Position numbers and translations under genes: made by a program
Assembly: GCA_963704835.1 (NCBI GenBank)
Contig: CAVPHW010000005.1
Location: 176,642-240,641, forward strand
DNA from: GCA-2746605 sp963704835
GTDB lineage: Bacteria > Bacteroidota > Ignavibacteria > Ignavibacteriales > Melioribacteraceae
DNA length: 64,000 bases
Direction of reading: 5' to 3'
Shown here: piece by piece, positions 38,668-47,686 of the stretch
Layout: every line of letters starts with the position of its first letter
Position numbering within the stretch: position 1 is the stretch's first letter
Notes under the pieces: generated by a model
What the model was told of the DNA's origin: nothing
Databases searched by the model: none
What the model saw: only the letters and a program-made list of their open reading frames with translations

Positions 38668-38697
38668 TTTTAATCCTAACTATTTCAAAAAACAAAA

Positions 38698-38729
38698 CCC
38701 TAATATTCCAGCAATTTGAAATATTAGGG
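38698..38729 (-). terminator. Intrinsic terminator of the pnp operon
   Basis: Perfect 10-base arms CCCTAATATT (38698-38707) and AATATTAGGG (38720-38729), 12-base loop. On the minus strand the hairpin is followed by TTTTGTTTTTTG. It lies 9 bases past the pnp stop and ends the rimP-to-pnp operon before dusB. Confidence 0.8.
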
Positions 38730-38737
38730 CAAATTCA

Positions 38738-40861
38738 TTACGCTTCTGTATTCTGATTTTCTGACGTATCATCATCAGCATTTTCTGGTTTAAGTAAAAC
38801 TTTTCTTGATAAACTGCATTTACCATTTTCAACTTTAATAAGTTTTACCATAATTACATCGCCTTCTTTTAATACATCCTCAACTTTGTTAACTCTTTTA
38901 ACATCAATTTGAGATATGTGTAAAAGGCCTTGCTGACCAGGCATAAATTCAACAAAGGCACCAAAATCCATAAGTTTAACTACTTTGGCTTCGTAGTTTT
39001 TACCAACTTCAGGTTCACTAGTTAACCCAAGAATTTTTAGTTTTGCCTTCTGAACATTTTCAGTTAGCTGACCAGAAATAAATACACGTCCGGTATCATC
39101 AATATTAATAACAACACCAAACTCTTTTTGCATTCCTTGAATCACTTTACCACCAGGCCCAATAACCGCACCTATTTTTTCTGGATTTACTTGCGTAGTT
39201 AATTGTTTTGGTGCATAAATCGATAGTTCCTTTTTAGGTTCTGGAAGCACTTTGTTCATTGTTTCAAGAATTTCTAATCTGCCAGCTTTAGCTTGATTTA
39301 ATGCAGTTTCTAAAATTTCTAGTGAAAGTCCTTGAATTTTAATATCCATTTGGATCGCTGTAATTCCGTTAGCAGAACCAGCTACTTTAAAGTCCATATC
39401 ACCAAGATGGTCTTCATTTCCAGAAATATCTGAAAGAACTGAATATTTATCACCTTCAGAAATAAGACCCATTGCAATTCCAGCAATAGCACATTTTGAA
39501 GGAACTCCACCATCCATTAATGATAATGATCCAGCACAAACTGTTGCCATTGAAGAAGATCCGTTTGATTCCATAATATCTGAATGAAGTCTTATAGAAT
39601 ATGGAAAATCTGCTTCACTTGGGATTACAAATTTAAGAGCTCGCTCAGCTAAATTTCCATGACCAATTTCTCTTCTGCCGGTGCCACCAAATCTACCTAC
39701 TTCACCAACACTAAAAGGTGGGAAATTATAATGTAGAATAAATCGTTTCTTGTACTCTTCATCTAAACCATCAATAATTTGTTCATCTGATTTTGTACCA
39801 AGAGTTAATGTAGTTAAACTCTGAGTTTCACCTCTTGTAAACAAAGACGAACCATGAGTTCTTTTTAGCAAACCATGTTCAATGGTAATTGGTCTAATTT
39901 GGGTTGTTGATCTACCATCTAACCTTTTGCCACTTTCTAAAACTTGTTTACGCATAATATCTTTTTCAATATCATGCAAAATTTCTTTTATGGTTTTTTC
40001 ACTTTCTGGATATTTTTCAGCTAAAGCTAATAAAACTGAACTATTAAGCTCACTGTTTTGGGTTGCTCTTTCTTCTTTTCCTAAAGTTGTAGAAACTATT
40101 TCTTCATATTTGCTATACGCTAATTCGTTAACAGCTTTAGCCAACTGTTCATCAACTTCAGCTTCTTTTACAACATATTTTTCTTTTCCACATTCAGCTC
40201 TTAATTCATTTTGAACTGCAACTATTTTTTTAATCTCTTCGTGAGCTACTTTAAATGCGTTCAACAAATCAACTTCACTCACTTCTTGAGCTTCGCCTTC
40301 AACCATTACAATGGAGCTAGCTGTACCAGCAATAGTTAGATCAAAATCTGAAGAAATCATCTCAGTTTTAGTTGGATTGACAATTAATTTCCCATCAACC
40401 CTGGCAACTCTTACTTCACCAATTGGTTCAAGAAATGGAATATCCGAAATTGTTAAAGCAGCTGAAGCACCAACTGCAGCCAAGACATCAGGATCGTTCT
40501 CACCATCATATGAATAAACCTGAGCAATTACTTGGACTTCATTTTTAAAAGCTTCTGAAAACAAAGGTCTGATTGGTCTATCAATCAATCTGCCAGATAG
40601 AATTTCTTTTTCAGTAGGGCGTCCTTCTCTTTTAAAAAATCCACCGGGATATTTACCGGCAGCAAATGCTTTTTCTCTATATTCAACTTGAAGTGGGAAA
40701 TAATCAAATCCATCTTTTGCATCCTTTGCCATAGTGGCAACAACAAATACCATTGTTTCACCTGAAGTAACCATAACTGCGGCATTTGATTGTTTCGCAT
40801 ATCTACCATATTCAATCGTAATTACTTTACCATCTACTACTACATCTTTGGTATAAATCAT
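38738..40861 (-). CDS. pnp: Polyribonucleotide nucleotidyltransferase (PNPase)
   Basis: 707 residues with the full architecture: first RNase PH domain (1-140), alpha-helical linker, second RNase PH domain (about 310-540, with NGSSSMATVCAGSLSLMDGG), KH domain (GAVIGPGGKVIQGMQKEFGV) and S1 domain (VVKLMDFGAFVEFMPGQQG). Phosphorolytic 3'-5' exonuclease of the degradosome. It starts 11 bases after rpsO, the classical arrangement, in which processing of the rpsO-pnp mRNA often feeds back on pnp. Confidence 0.97.
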   Translation of the reverse strand: MIYTKDVVVDGKVITIEYGRYAKQSNAAVMVTSGETMVFVVATMAKDAKDGFDYFPLQVEYREKAFAAGKYPGGFFKREGRPTEKEILSGRLIDRPIRPLFSEAFKNEVQVIAQVYSYDGENDPDVLAAVGASAALTISDIPFLEPIGEVRVARVDGKLIVNPTKTEMISSDFDLTIAGTASSIVMVEGEAQEVSEVDLLNAFKVAHEEIKKIVAVQNELRAECGKEKYVVKEAEVDEQLAKAVNELAYSKYEEIVSTTLGKEERATQNSELNSSVLLALAEKYPESEKTIKEILHDIEKDIMRKQVLESGKRLDGRSTTQIRPITIEHGLLKRTHGSSLFTRGETQSLTTLTLGTKSDEQIIDGLDEEYKKRFILHYNFPPFSVGEVGRFGGTGRREIGHGNLAERALKFVIPSEADFPYSIRLHSDIMESNGSSSMATVCAGSLSLMDGGVPSKCAIAGIAMGLISEGDKYSVLSDISGNEDHLGDMDFKVAGSANGITAIQMDIKIQGLSLEILETALNQAKAGRLEILETMNKVLPEPKKELSIYAPKQLTTQVNPEKIGAVIGPGGKVIQGMQKEFGVVINIDDTGRVFISGQLTENVQKAKLKILGLTSEPEVGKNYEAKVVKLMDFGAFVEFMPGQQGLLHISQIDVKRVNKVEDVLKEGDVIMVKLIKVENGKCSLSRKVLLKPENADDDTSENQNTEA

Positions 40862-40872
40862 TAAATCCCTCT

Positions 40873-41142
40873 TTATTTTCTAATTTTTAATTCATTAATA
40901 ATAGTTCTATATCTTTCAATATCTTTTCTCTTAACATAATCTAACAATCTTCTTCTTTTACCAACCATTTGCATTAATCCACGTCTTGATGCATGATCTT
41001 TTTTGTGAGCTGAAAAATGACTTATTAAATCATTAATTCTTTCTGTAAGAATTGCAATTTGAACTTCAGCTTTTCCACTATCAGCTTCGTTGCCACCGAA
41101 TTTTGTAATTAGCTCTTGTTTTCTTTCTTTTGTAACCGACAT
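40873..41142 (-). CDS. rpsO: 30S ribosomal protein S15
   Basis: 89 residues, all S15 landmarks: LITKFGGNEADSGKAEVQIA, LTERINDLISHFSAHKKDHA, SRRGLMQMVGKRRRLLDYVK. S15 binds the central domain of 16S rRNA early in assembly and often represses its own mRNA. A strong ribosome-binding site (AAAGGAG) lies 6-13 bases ahead of the ATG, and the 52-base gap before it holds a hairpin. Confidence 0.97.
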   Translation of the reverse strand: MSVTKERKQELITKFGGNEADSGKAEVQIAILTERINDLISHFSAHKKDHASRRGLMQMVGKRRRLLDYVKRKDIERYRTIINELKIRK

Positions 41143-41170
41143 TTCTACTCCTTTTATTATTATACGATTA

Positions 41171-41192
41171 AACCCCAGTAAATACCGAGGTT
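41171..41192 (-). promoter_or_regulatory. Hairpin between ribF and rpsO
   Basis: AACCTCGG-TATTTA-CTGGGGTT (minus strand) folds into an 8-base stem with two G-T pairs. It starts 3 bases beyond the ribF stop and 29 bases ahead of the rpsO ATG; a TATAAT lies between it and the ribosome-binding site. It could be an attenuator, an RNA processing site, or an S15 feedback structure. Weak T-tract, so termination is not assured. Confidence 0.3.
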
Positions 41193-41194
41193 AA

Positions 41195-42130
41195 TTAATT
41201 AAATGTATTGATTAAATTTTTTGCATTTTCAACATCAGATTTTATCTGTGTTTCTAATTCTTTTATTGAATTAAACTTTTGTTCGTCTCTTAATTTCTTA
41301 ATAAACTCTATACCTATCTTTTCTCCGTAAATTTCCTTATCAAAATCAAAAATGAAAACTTCCGTAATTGGCATCTTCACATTATTAAATGTTGGTCTTA
41401 AACCAACGTTAGCAACACCAAAATATTGTTGATTATCATATGCAACTCGTACAAAATAAACACCATTTTGTGGAATTAACTTTTCATTTTCCACAGGTTT
41501 CAAATTAGCTGTTGGAAAACCTAAAGTCCTCCCACGTTTTGCTCCTTCAACGACCAATCCTTCAACGAAATAATATCTTCCAAGCATTTTGTATGCGGTT
41601 TCCAAATCACCGCTAAGTATTGCTTTTCGTATTTTAGTACTGCTTACGGGTTCGTTCTCAATTTTTTCGGGACCAATAACCATCATTTCTATATTAAGTT
41701 CATTTAGGTATTCTTGTAAATTATTTTTATCACCTTCTCTATTGTTACCAAATTTGTGATCATATCCAACAATCAAAGCTTGCGCACAAGTTTTCTTTAT
41801 TATAAACTTACCAACAAATTCCTTATAAGTTGTTTTTGCCAACTCATCAGTAAAAGGTATTATATATAAGTAATCGACATTAAGTTTTTCAAATATTTTA
41901 ATTTTCTCATCCAGAGGAGTTAAAAGTTTAATATCAAAATCCTTGTTTAAAACAATTCTCGGATGAGGATAAAATGTAATTACTACATTATCAGTCTTCA
42001 GATCCTTAGCTTTTATCTTTAAACTATCAATAATTTTAATATGCCCGATGTGCAACCCATCAAAAGTACCAATTGTAACCACACTTTTTTGTAGTTGAAA
42101 TTCATCGTTTACATCTTTAATAATTTTCAT
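41195..42130 (-). CDS. ribF: Bifunctional riboflavin kinase/FAD synthetase
   Basis: 311 residues. The N-terminal FAD synthetase domain opens VVTIGTFDGLHIGHIKIIDS (the G-x-F-D-G-x-H-x-G-H motif) and contains YDHKFGNNREGDKNNLQEY and ENEPVSSTKIRKAILSGDLE. The C-terminal kinase domain shows GAKRGRTLGFPTANL and ENEKLIPQNGVYFVRV. It makes FMN and FAD. It is 5 bases after truB in the same operon. Confidence 0.96.
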   Translation of the reverse strand: MKIIKDVNDEFQLQKSVVTIGTFDGLHIGHIKIIDSLKIKAKDLKTDNVVITFYPHPRIVLNKDFDIKLLTPLDEKIKIFEKLNVDYLYIIPFTDELAKTTYKEFVGKFIIKKTCAQALIVGYDHKFGNNREGDKNNLQEYLNELNIEMMVIGPEKIENEPVSSTKIRKAILSGDLETAYKMLGRYYFVEGLVVEGAKRGRTLGFPTANLKPVENEKLIPQNGVYFVRVAYDNQQYFGVANVGLRPTFNNVKMPITEVFIFDFDKEIYGEKIGIEFIKKLRDEQKFNSIKELETQIKSDVENAKNLINTFN

Positions 42131-42135
42131 TGTAA

Positions 42136-42861
42136 TTAAATATTCGCCTTTTCTTCAAACCCATTTTCTATTGTTAAGTTTTTAAGTTCATCCAAAGTAA
42201 GAGCAGAATTAACATCATAATCTCCTATTTGAGTTCTTCTTAATTTACTTAAATACCCGCCATAACTGGTCTTTAATCCAAAATCATTTGCAACTACTCT
42301 AATATAAGTTCCTTTAGAACATTCAATTTCAAAAGAAATATTGGGAAGATTAATTTTTTCTATTTTAAAATTGTATATTGAAACTTTTCTTGATGTCCTC
42401 TCAATATTAACACCTTGTCTAGCATACTTATATAATGCTTTACCATTATGCTTTAATGCCGAGTACATTGGAGGAATTTGATCAATCTCTCCCAAAAAAC
42501 TATCTCTTATTTGAAAAATTTCCTCATCAGAAATTTGCTTTACTTCTTTAACTTCTTTTAATTCTGTTTCACTATCCATAGAATCAGTAGAAGCACCAAG
42601 AGTAATATCTCCTGAATAAATTTTGTGCATTTCCTGAAATTTTGAAATTTCTTTAGTTTTCTTTCCAGTACATACTATTAGTAAACCAGTTGCCGCTGGA
42701 TCTAGGGTTCCTGCATGACCAACTTTTTTTATTTGTAGTTTTTTTCTTACCCACCAAACTACATCAAAAGAAGTTTTCCCTTTCGGCTTATCAATTAAAA
42801 GAACACTACCACCTGCTAATTCAGCAGTATTAATTATTCTCGTTTTTTTCGTTATTATCAT
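42136..42861 (-). CDS. truB: tRNA pseudouridine-55 synthase
   Basis: 241 residues. VLLIDKPKGKTSFDVVWWVR, then VGHAGTLDPAATGLLIVCTG with the catalytic Asp in the T-L-D-P motif, then PPMYSALKHNGKALYKYARQ and CSKGTYIRVVANDFG. TruB makes the universal pseudouridine in the T-loop and acts as a tRNA chaperone. The assigned ATG gives a 32-base overlap with rbfA; a start a few codons later would remove most of the overlap, as residues 1-13 look unlike the family. Confidence 0.94.
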   Translation of the reverse strand: MIITKKTRIINTAELAGGSVLLIDKPKGKTSFDVVWWVRKKLQIKKVGHAGTLDPAATGLLIVCTGKKTKEISKFQEMHKIYSGDITLGASTDSMDSETELKEVKEVKQISDEEIFQIRDSFLGEIDQIPPMYSALKHNGKALYKYARQGVNIERTSRKVSIYNFKIEKINLPNISFEIECSKGTYIRVVANDFGLKTSYGGYLSKLRRTQIGDYDVNSALTLDELKNLTIENGFEEKANI

Positions 42862-43192
42862 TTTTTAATGATTTAAATATCGCATTCATTTTTTCAACAT
42901 AATCTTGAGTATCATCAATATAAAAGTGTAGTTCTGGAGTAATTCTTAAACTAATACTTTTTGCTAATTCTGATCTAATAACACCTTTCATTGCTTCAAT
43001 ATGTTCTATTACATATTCTCTACGATCTTTTTCATATACTGATAAATAAACTTTTGCAATTTTTAGATCGGGTGTTACTTTAGCACTTGTAATAGTTACC
43101 AATCCAAGATTAGGATCTTTCAATTTTTGAAGAAAGATCATACTAAGTGTTTCTTTAACCAAATTAGATATTTTATCTTGCCTTAATGACAT
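42830..43192 (-). CDS. rbfA: Ribosome-binding factor A
   Basis: 120 residues of the KH-like RbfA fold: DKISNLVKETLSMIFLQKL, DPNLGLVTITSAKVTPDLK, IAKVYLSVYEKDRRE and ISLRITPELHFYIDDTQDYV. It helps mature the 16S rRNA 5' end. Its ATG shares a base with the infB stop. The C-terminal tail (KNDNNEKNENN) is extended and charged. Confidence 0.95.
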   Translation of the reverse strand: MSLRQDKISNLVKETLSMIFLQKLKDPNLGLVTITSAKVTPDLKIAKVYLSVYEKDRREYVIEHIEAMKGVIRSELAKSISLRITPELHFYIDDTQDYVEKMNAIFKSLKNDNNEKNENN

Positions 43193-45849
43193 TACGACTC
43201 AAGTTTTTGTTTTGTTTCCACCATTTGATATGCTTCAATTATATCACCAATTTTTAAATCATTAAAATTGGCAATATTCAATCCACATTCATAACCGGCA
43301 TCTACTTCTTTTACATCATCTTTAAATCTTTTTAGAGTTGCCAATTGACCTTCATATATTTTTACGCTGTCTCTAAATAATCGTATTTTATGAGTTCTTG
43401 AAATTTTACCTTCTTGCACATAGCACCCTGCAACAGTTCCAATTTTAGGTACTTTAAAGGTTTCTCTAATTTCAATTGTAGCAACAAGTTTTTCAGAAAT
43501 AATTGGAGAGAGCATCCCTTCAAGTGCAGATTTAACTTCATTGATTGCATCGTAAATTACGTTATACAATCTAATATCTACCTTTTCAGATTCAGCAAGT
43601 TTACGTGCGTTAGTATGAGGTCTTACGTGGAATCCAACAATTATTGCAGCAGAAGCAGCAGCTAATAGAACATCTCCTTCTGAAATTGCTCCAACACCTT
43701 TGTGAATAACTTGAACCCTTACTTCATCATTGGATAATTTCATCAACGAATCTGCAAGTGCTTCAACTGAACCGTCCACATCTCCCTTAACAATAAGAGG
43801 TAAATCTTTTAGTTCACCTTTTCCAATTCTACTCGCAATATCATCTAATGTAACCAACCTTACCTGTCGTTGATCTTGTTCACGCTGTAGTTGTTGACGT
43901 TTAATTCCAACTTCTCTAGCTTCTCTTTCTGATTCAACAATTACAAATGTATCGCCCGCTTGGGGAGCTCCTTCAAAACCAAGAACCAACACAGGAGTAG
44001 AAGGGCCAGCTTCATTTATTTTTTTATTTCTCTCATCAAACATTGCTCTAACTCTACCGTAATGACTGCCAGCAACAAAAGGATCACCAACTTTAAGTGT
44101 ACCTTTCTGTACTAAAACTGTTGAAGTTATTCCTCTTCCTTTATCAAGTTGAGTCTCAATTACTGTTCCTCGCGCTAACCTATCATAATTTGCTTTTAGA
44201 TCTAACAGCTCTGCCTCTAACAATATTTTCTCTAACAGTAGATCAATATTCAATCCCGTTTTTGCAGAGATTTCTACACACTGGTACTTACCACCCCAAT
44301 CCTCAACAAGAACTTTTCTATCTGCTAATTGTTGTTTAATCTTATCAATGTTAGCACCAGGTCTATCAACTTTATTTATCGCAATAATTATTGGAACGCT
44401 TGCAGCCAAAGAATGGTTAATAGCTTCAACCGTTTGAGGCATAACTGCATCATCAGCAGCAATAATTAAAATTACAATATCTGTAACTTTTGCACCTCTG
44501 GCTCTCATTGCTGTAAAAGCTTCATGACCAGGAGTATCAAGAAATGCAATTTCTTTTCCTGGACCAACTTCAACTTTATATGCACCAATATGTTGGGTAA
44601 TTCCGCCAGATTCTCCGGCAACAACATTTTCCTTTCGGATATAATCAAGAAGCGAAGTTTTACCATGATCAACATGACCCATAATTGTAACTATAGGAGA
44701 TCGTGATTGTAATGATTCTTCCGGATCATCAATATCATCAAGTACATCTGAAGTATATTCCTCTTGGAACTCAACTTCAAATCCAAAATCATCAGCAATA
44801 ACAGTAATCGTATCAACATCTAATCTTTGATTTATTGAAACCATTAGTCCCAAACCAATACATTTAGAGATTACTTCACTAACAGGTACATTCATTAGAT
44901 TAGCCAACTCATTAACAGCTATAAACTCAGTAACCGAAATTTTAGTATCCTGATCTAATTGACGTTGTTCTTGAATCTCACCTTCAATTTCATGCTTCTC
45001 TTTTCTTTTTTTCTTTCTTGCAGAAGCTCTACCGCCCAAGCCTGTATTAGCCACACCTTGTAAAGTTCTTTTTATTGATGCATCTACTTCTCTTTTATCA
45101 ACAACAAATTTCTTAACTTTCTTATTTTTCTTAGCCTTAATTGTCTCTTCACTTAATTCAATGGACTTAGATTTGTTTTTAGCTTTTAATTTTTTCTTCT
45201 TAGTTCCTGCTTCATCTGTATCACTAACTTCTTCAACTGCGGCTGGCTTTTCTTCCTTAACTGTAGTTTCTTTAACAACCTGACCTTTAACATCTTTATC
45301 TTTCCCCTTAGATTTCCTTGGTCTTTTTCCTTCATCTTGAAGATCCATTTTCCCAACTATCTTCAACCCAGACTTCTTATTTTCAAGAGCAATTTCTGAC
45401 TCAGTTTTAAATACTTTATTGCCTTCTTCAACAACTTTCGATTCTTCAACAATTTCTTCTACTTCTTCTACTTCAGTAGTTGCTTCTGAAACATCCTCAG
45501 TTACATCTTCAGTTTCTGCGCTTTCTGAAGTATTAACTTCTTCAACTTCTTCTTTTGGCTCTTCTGTTGGAACCTCTACAACAATTGGTTCAGCAACTTC
45601 TTCTTCCTGCTTTCCACCGTGGGTTTTCTGGAATTCAGATATTTTTCTATAGTGATGTTCTGATTTTTCAATATCTTTCTTAAAATGAACGCGTATCTCA
45701 TCAATCATCTCGTCAGTTAAAAGTGAAGCATGCGACTTTACATTATAACTTTTAGATTTAAGAAACTCCACAATAGAATCGGTTGAAAGATTGTATTCAG
45801 CCGCAAATTTGTAAATTCTTAATTTTTTTGGTGCTGTAGCTTCTGCCAT
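43192..45849 (-). CDS. infB: Translation initiation factor IF-2
   Basis: 885 residues. The IF2-N domain is at 1-60. A long Glu/Lys-rich linker follows (about 80-290). The G domain has VTIMGHVDHGKTSLLDYIRK (G1), AFLDTPGHEAFTAMRARGA (G3), IIAINKVDRPGANIDKIKQQ (G4) and VEISAKTGLNIDLLLEKILL (G5). The C-terminal domains bind fMet-tRNA (ending EGQLATLKRFKDDVKEV and GLNIANFNDLKIGDIIEAYQ). The window also contains the initiator tRNA at 55866. Highly repetitive linker codons explain the many spurious reading frames opposite it. Confidence 0.97.
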   Translation of the reverse strand: MAEATAPKKLRIYKFAAEYNLSTDSIVEFLKSKSYNVKSHASLLTDEMIDEIRVHFKKDIEKSEHHYRKISEFQKTHGGKQEEEVAEPIVVEVPTEEPKEEVEEVNTSESAETEDVTEDVSEATTEVEEVEEIVEESKVVEEGNKVFKTESEIALENKKSGLKIVGKMDLQDEGKRPRKSKGKDKDVKGQVVKETTVKEEKPAAVEEVSDTDEAGTKKKKLKAKNKSKSIELSEETIKAKKNKKVKKFVVDKREVDASIKRTLQGVANTGLGGRASARKKKRKEKHEIEGEIQEQRQLDQDTKISVTEFIAVNELANLMNVPVSEVISKCIGLGLMVSINQRLDVDTITVIADDFGFEVEFQEEYTSDVLDDIDDPEESLQSRSPIVTIMGHVDHGKTSLLDYIRKENVVAGESGGITQHIGAYKVEVGPGKEIAFLDTPGHEAFTAMRARGAKVTDIVILIIAADDAVMPQTVEAINHSLAASVPIIIAINKVDRPGANIDKIKQQLADRKVLVEDWGGKYQCVEISAKTGLNIDLLLEKILLEAELLDLKANYDRLARGTVIETQLDKGRGITSTVLVQKGTLKVGDPFVAGSHYGRVRAMFDERNKKINEAGPSTPVLVLGFEGAPQAGDTFVIVESEREAREVGIKRQQLQREQDQRQVRLVTLDDIASRIGKGELKDLPLIVKGDVDGSVEALADSLMKLSNDEVRVQVIHKGVGAISEGDVLLAAASAAIIVGFHVRPHTNARKLAESEKVDIRLYNVIYDAINEVKSALEGMLSPIISEKLVATIEIRETFKVPKIGTVAGCYVQEGKISRTHKIRLFRDSVKIYEGQLATLKRFKDDVKEVDAGYECGLNIANFNDLKIGDIIEAYQMVETKQKLES

Positions 45850-45866
45850 AGTTTATTTACCGTATT

Positions 45867-47114
45867 TTATTCTTCTTCTTCAAATTGACTTTTAATTATC
45901 TCAATAATCTCTTTCGCTTTCTCTTCCCCAACTGATTCTATCTCTTTAAGTTTTTCAAATCCGGCGGATAATACTTCAACAGCCGTATCATATCTGTTAT
46001 TGATAAGTAAATCGACAATTTCAGTTCCTAATTCTTCTCTTAGGCTAACTAATTCAATATCATCCTCGTATTCATCAAACGCTTTTTCTTCCCTAATAAT
46101 ATCAATTTCATAACCAGTTAGTCTAATTGCAAGTCTAATGTTAACACCATTTCTTCCAACCAACAAAGATACCTGATCACTATCTGCGGTGACTCTGCAA
46201 GACCTTTCTTCTTCATCAAGTTCAAGTTGTTTAATTTTGGCTGGAGCAATTGCCCGCTGGATATAAACAATTGGATCATCTGAATAATTAATTACATCAA
46301 TATTCTCATTACTTAATTCTCTAACAATTGCATGAATCCTAACACCCTTCATGCCAACACAAGCACCAACCGCATCTATTCTTGGATCATGAGATTCAAC
46401 TGATACTTTTGCTCTATCGCCAGGCTCTCTTGCAATATCTTTGATTTCAATTATACCGTCATAAATTTCAGGTATTTCAATTTCAAAAAGTCTTTTTAAG
46501 AAAAGATTGTCAGCTCTAGAGATAACAATAACCGGTCCGTTTGGAGTTTTTTTAACTTCTTTTATTACCGCACGTACGGTATCGCCTTTTCTATATCTTT
46601 CTCTTAATATTTGTTCAGTTCGAGGTAAAGACAATTCATTTTTATTATGATTAACAAGAATATCATTCCGTCTTACTTGATAAATATCTCCAACAATAAT
46701 TTCCCCAATCATTTCAGTATATTCTTTATAAATAATTTCTTTTTCAATTTCTCTAATTTTTTGATTTAGATTTTGACGCGCAAGATTAATGTGTCTTCTT
46801 CCAAATGAGCTTAAATTTATTTTCTCAATATAATCCTCACCTACTTCAAGCTCGTCTTCATTCCCCTTTTTGTTAACCTCATCAATACTTATTTCTGTCT
46901 CAGGATCTTCAACAGTTTCAACAATCGCTTTCTCAAGAAATATTTCTATATCTCCTTTATCCATATTTACAACAACTTCATATTTAGCTTCTTGTCCATA
47001 CTGCTTCTTTACCAATACACCAAAAACTTCCTCGATTATTCCACCAAGAACATCTTTATCTAACCCCTTTTCTCTTACCATATAAGAAAACGATTCAACA
47101 ATAGAACTATTCAT
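45867..47114 (-). CDS. nusA: Transcription termination/antitermination factor NusA
   Basis: 415 residues: N-terminal polymerase-binding domain (1-130), S1 domain (VGDIYQVRRNDILVNHNKNE), KH1 (VGACVGMKGVRIHAIVREL) and KH2 (VSLLVGRNGVNIRLAIRLTG). Beyond KH2 is a single C-terminal helix-hairpin region (FEKLKEIESVGEEKAKEIIE) rather than the two acidic repeats of E. coli, the usual shorter form. NusA binds paused polymerase and rRNA antitermination sites. Confidence 0.95.
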   Translation of the reverse strand: MNSSIVESFSYMVREKGLDKDVLGGIIEEVFGVLVKKQYGQEAKYEVVVNMDKGDIEIFLEKAIVETVEDPETEISIDEVNKKGNEDELEVGEDYIEKINLSSFGRRHINLARQNLNQKIREIEKEIIYKEYTEMIGEIIVGDIYQVRRNDILVNHNKNELSLPRTEQILRERYRKGDTVRAVIKEVKKTPNGPVIVISRADNLFLKRLFEIEIPEIYDGIIEIKDIAREPGDRAKVSVESHDPRIDAVGACVGMKGVRIHAIVRELSNENIDVINYSDDPIVYIQRAIAPAKIKQLELDEEERSCRVTADSDQVSLLVGRNGVNIRLAIRLTGYEIDIIREEKAFDEYEDDIELVSLREELGTEIVDLLINNRYDTAVEVLSAGFEKLKEIESVGEEKAKEIIEIIKSQFEEEE

Positions 47115-47131
47115 TTGTTAGGCCTCCGTAA

Positions 47132-47575
47132 TCAAAAACTTATTTTAACTTTTGCTTTTTTTATTTTATTAAAATTTATACTTAAATTTTCTTTTTTATA
47201 ATTGAACACAAAATTTTGACCTTCTAAGCTTATCAATTTTGCCTCAATGCTTTTAATGTCTTCACCATCATCATAAGAAATCTTAAATTCTCTTCCAACA
47301 TGTTTGGGGTATTGATCTAAGTACTTTAGCGGCTCATCAATTCCGGGGGAAGAAACAACCAAACTGTAATCATATTCAGCAAATTCTGATAACTCAATTT
47401 CAGCTTTTAGTTCCCTACTGAAACTAGCACAGATATCAGTAGTAACGCCTTCTTTTGAATCAACAAAAATTTCAAAAATTGGTTTTCTATTACTACCTCT
47501 TGCAACCAAATTAATTAGAAATAGACTCTGTTCGAGTGCTATTTTTTCCGCTATATTTTTAACAAGGTTTTTCAT
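47132..47575 (-). CDS. rimP: Ribosome maturation factor RimP
   Basis: 147 residues; the standard first gene of the nusA-infB operon. The N-terminal half shows GSNRKPIFEIFVDSKEGVTT, CASFSRELKAEIELSEFAEY and DYSLVVSSPGIDEPLKYLDQ, where the V-S-S-P-G-x-D/E-x-P-L motif is decisive. A C-terminal SH3-like domain follows. RimP binds the 30S head precursor. The operon's promoter should lie in 47576-47686, beside the terminator of the gene upstream. Confidence 0.93.
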   Translation of the reverse strand: MKNLVKNIAEKIALEQSLFLINLVARGSNRKPIFEIFVDSKEGVTTDICASFSRELKAEIELSEFAEYDYSLVVSSPGIDEPLKYLDQYPKHVGREFKISYDDGEDIKSIEAKLISLEGQNFVFNYKKENLSINFNKIKKAKVKISF

Positions 47576-47594
47576 TTAATATCACAAACAAAAA

Positions 47595-47610
47595 TCGCCC
47601 TTACGGGCGA
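47595..47610 (-). terminator. Short intrinsic terminator after the MATE gene
   Basis: TCGCCC-GTAA-GGGCGA (minus strand) forms a tight 6-base stem, followed by TTTTTGTTTGTG. It separates the MATE gene (ending at 47687) from the rimP operon starting at 47575. Confidence 0.65.
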
Positions 47611-47686
47611 AAAAGAGAATACTTAATTTAATATTATATTGGATTAAATTCAACAATTATAAAAATAATAAAACTTCCCCCAATAG

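Noticed and set aside
43362..45652. Frames opposite or out of phase with infB
   Set aside because: Shadows of the repetitive Glu/Lys linker and G domain of IF-2; no independent motif.
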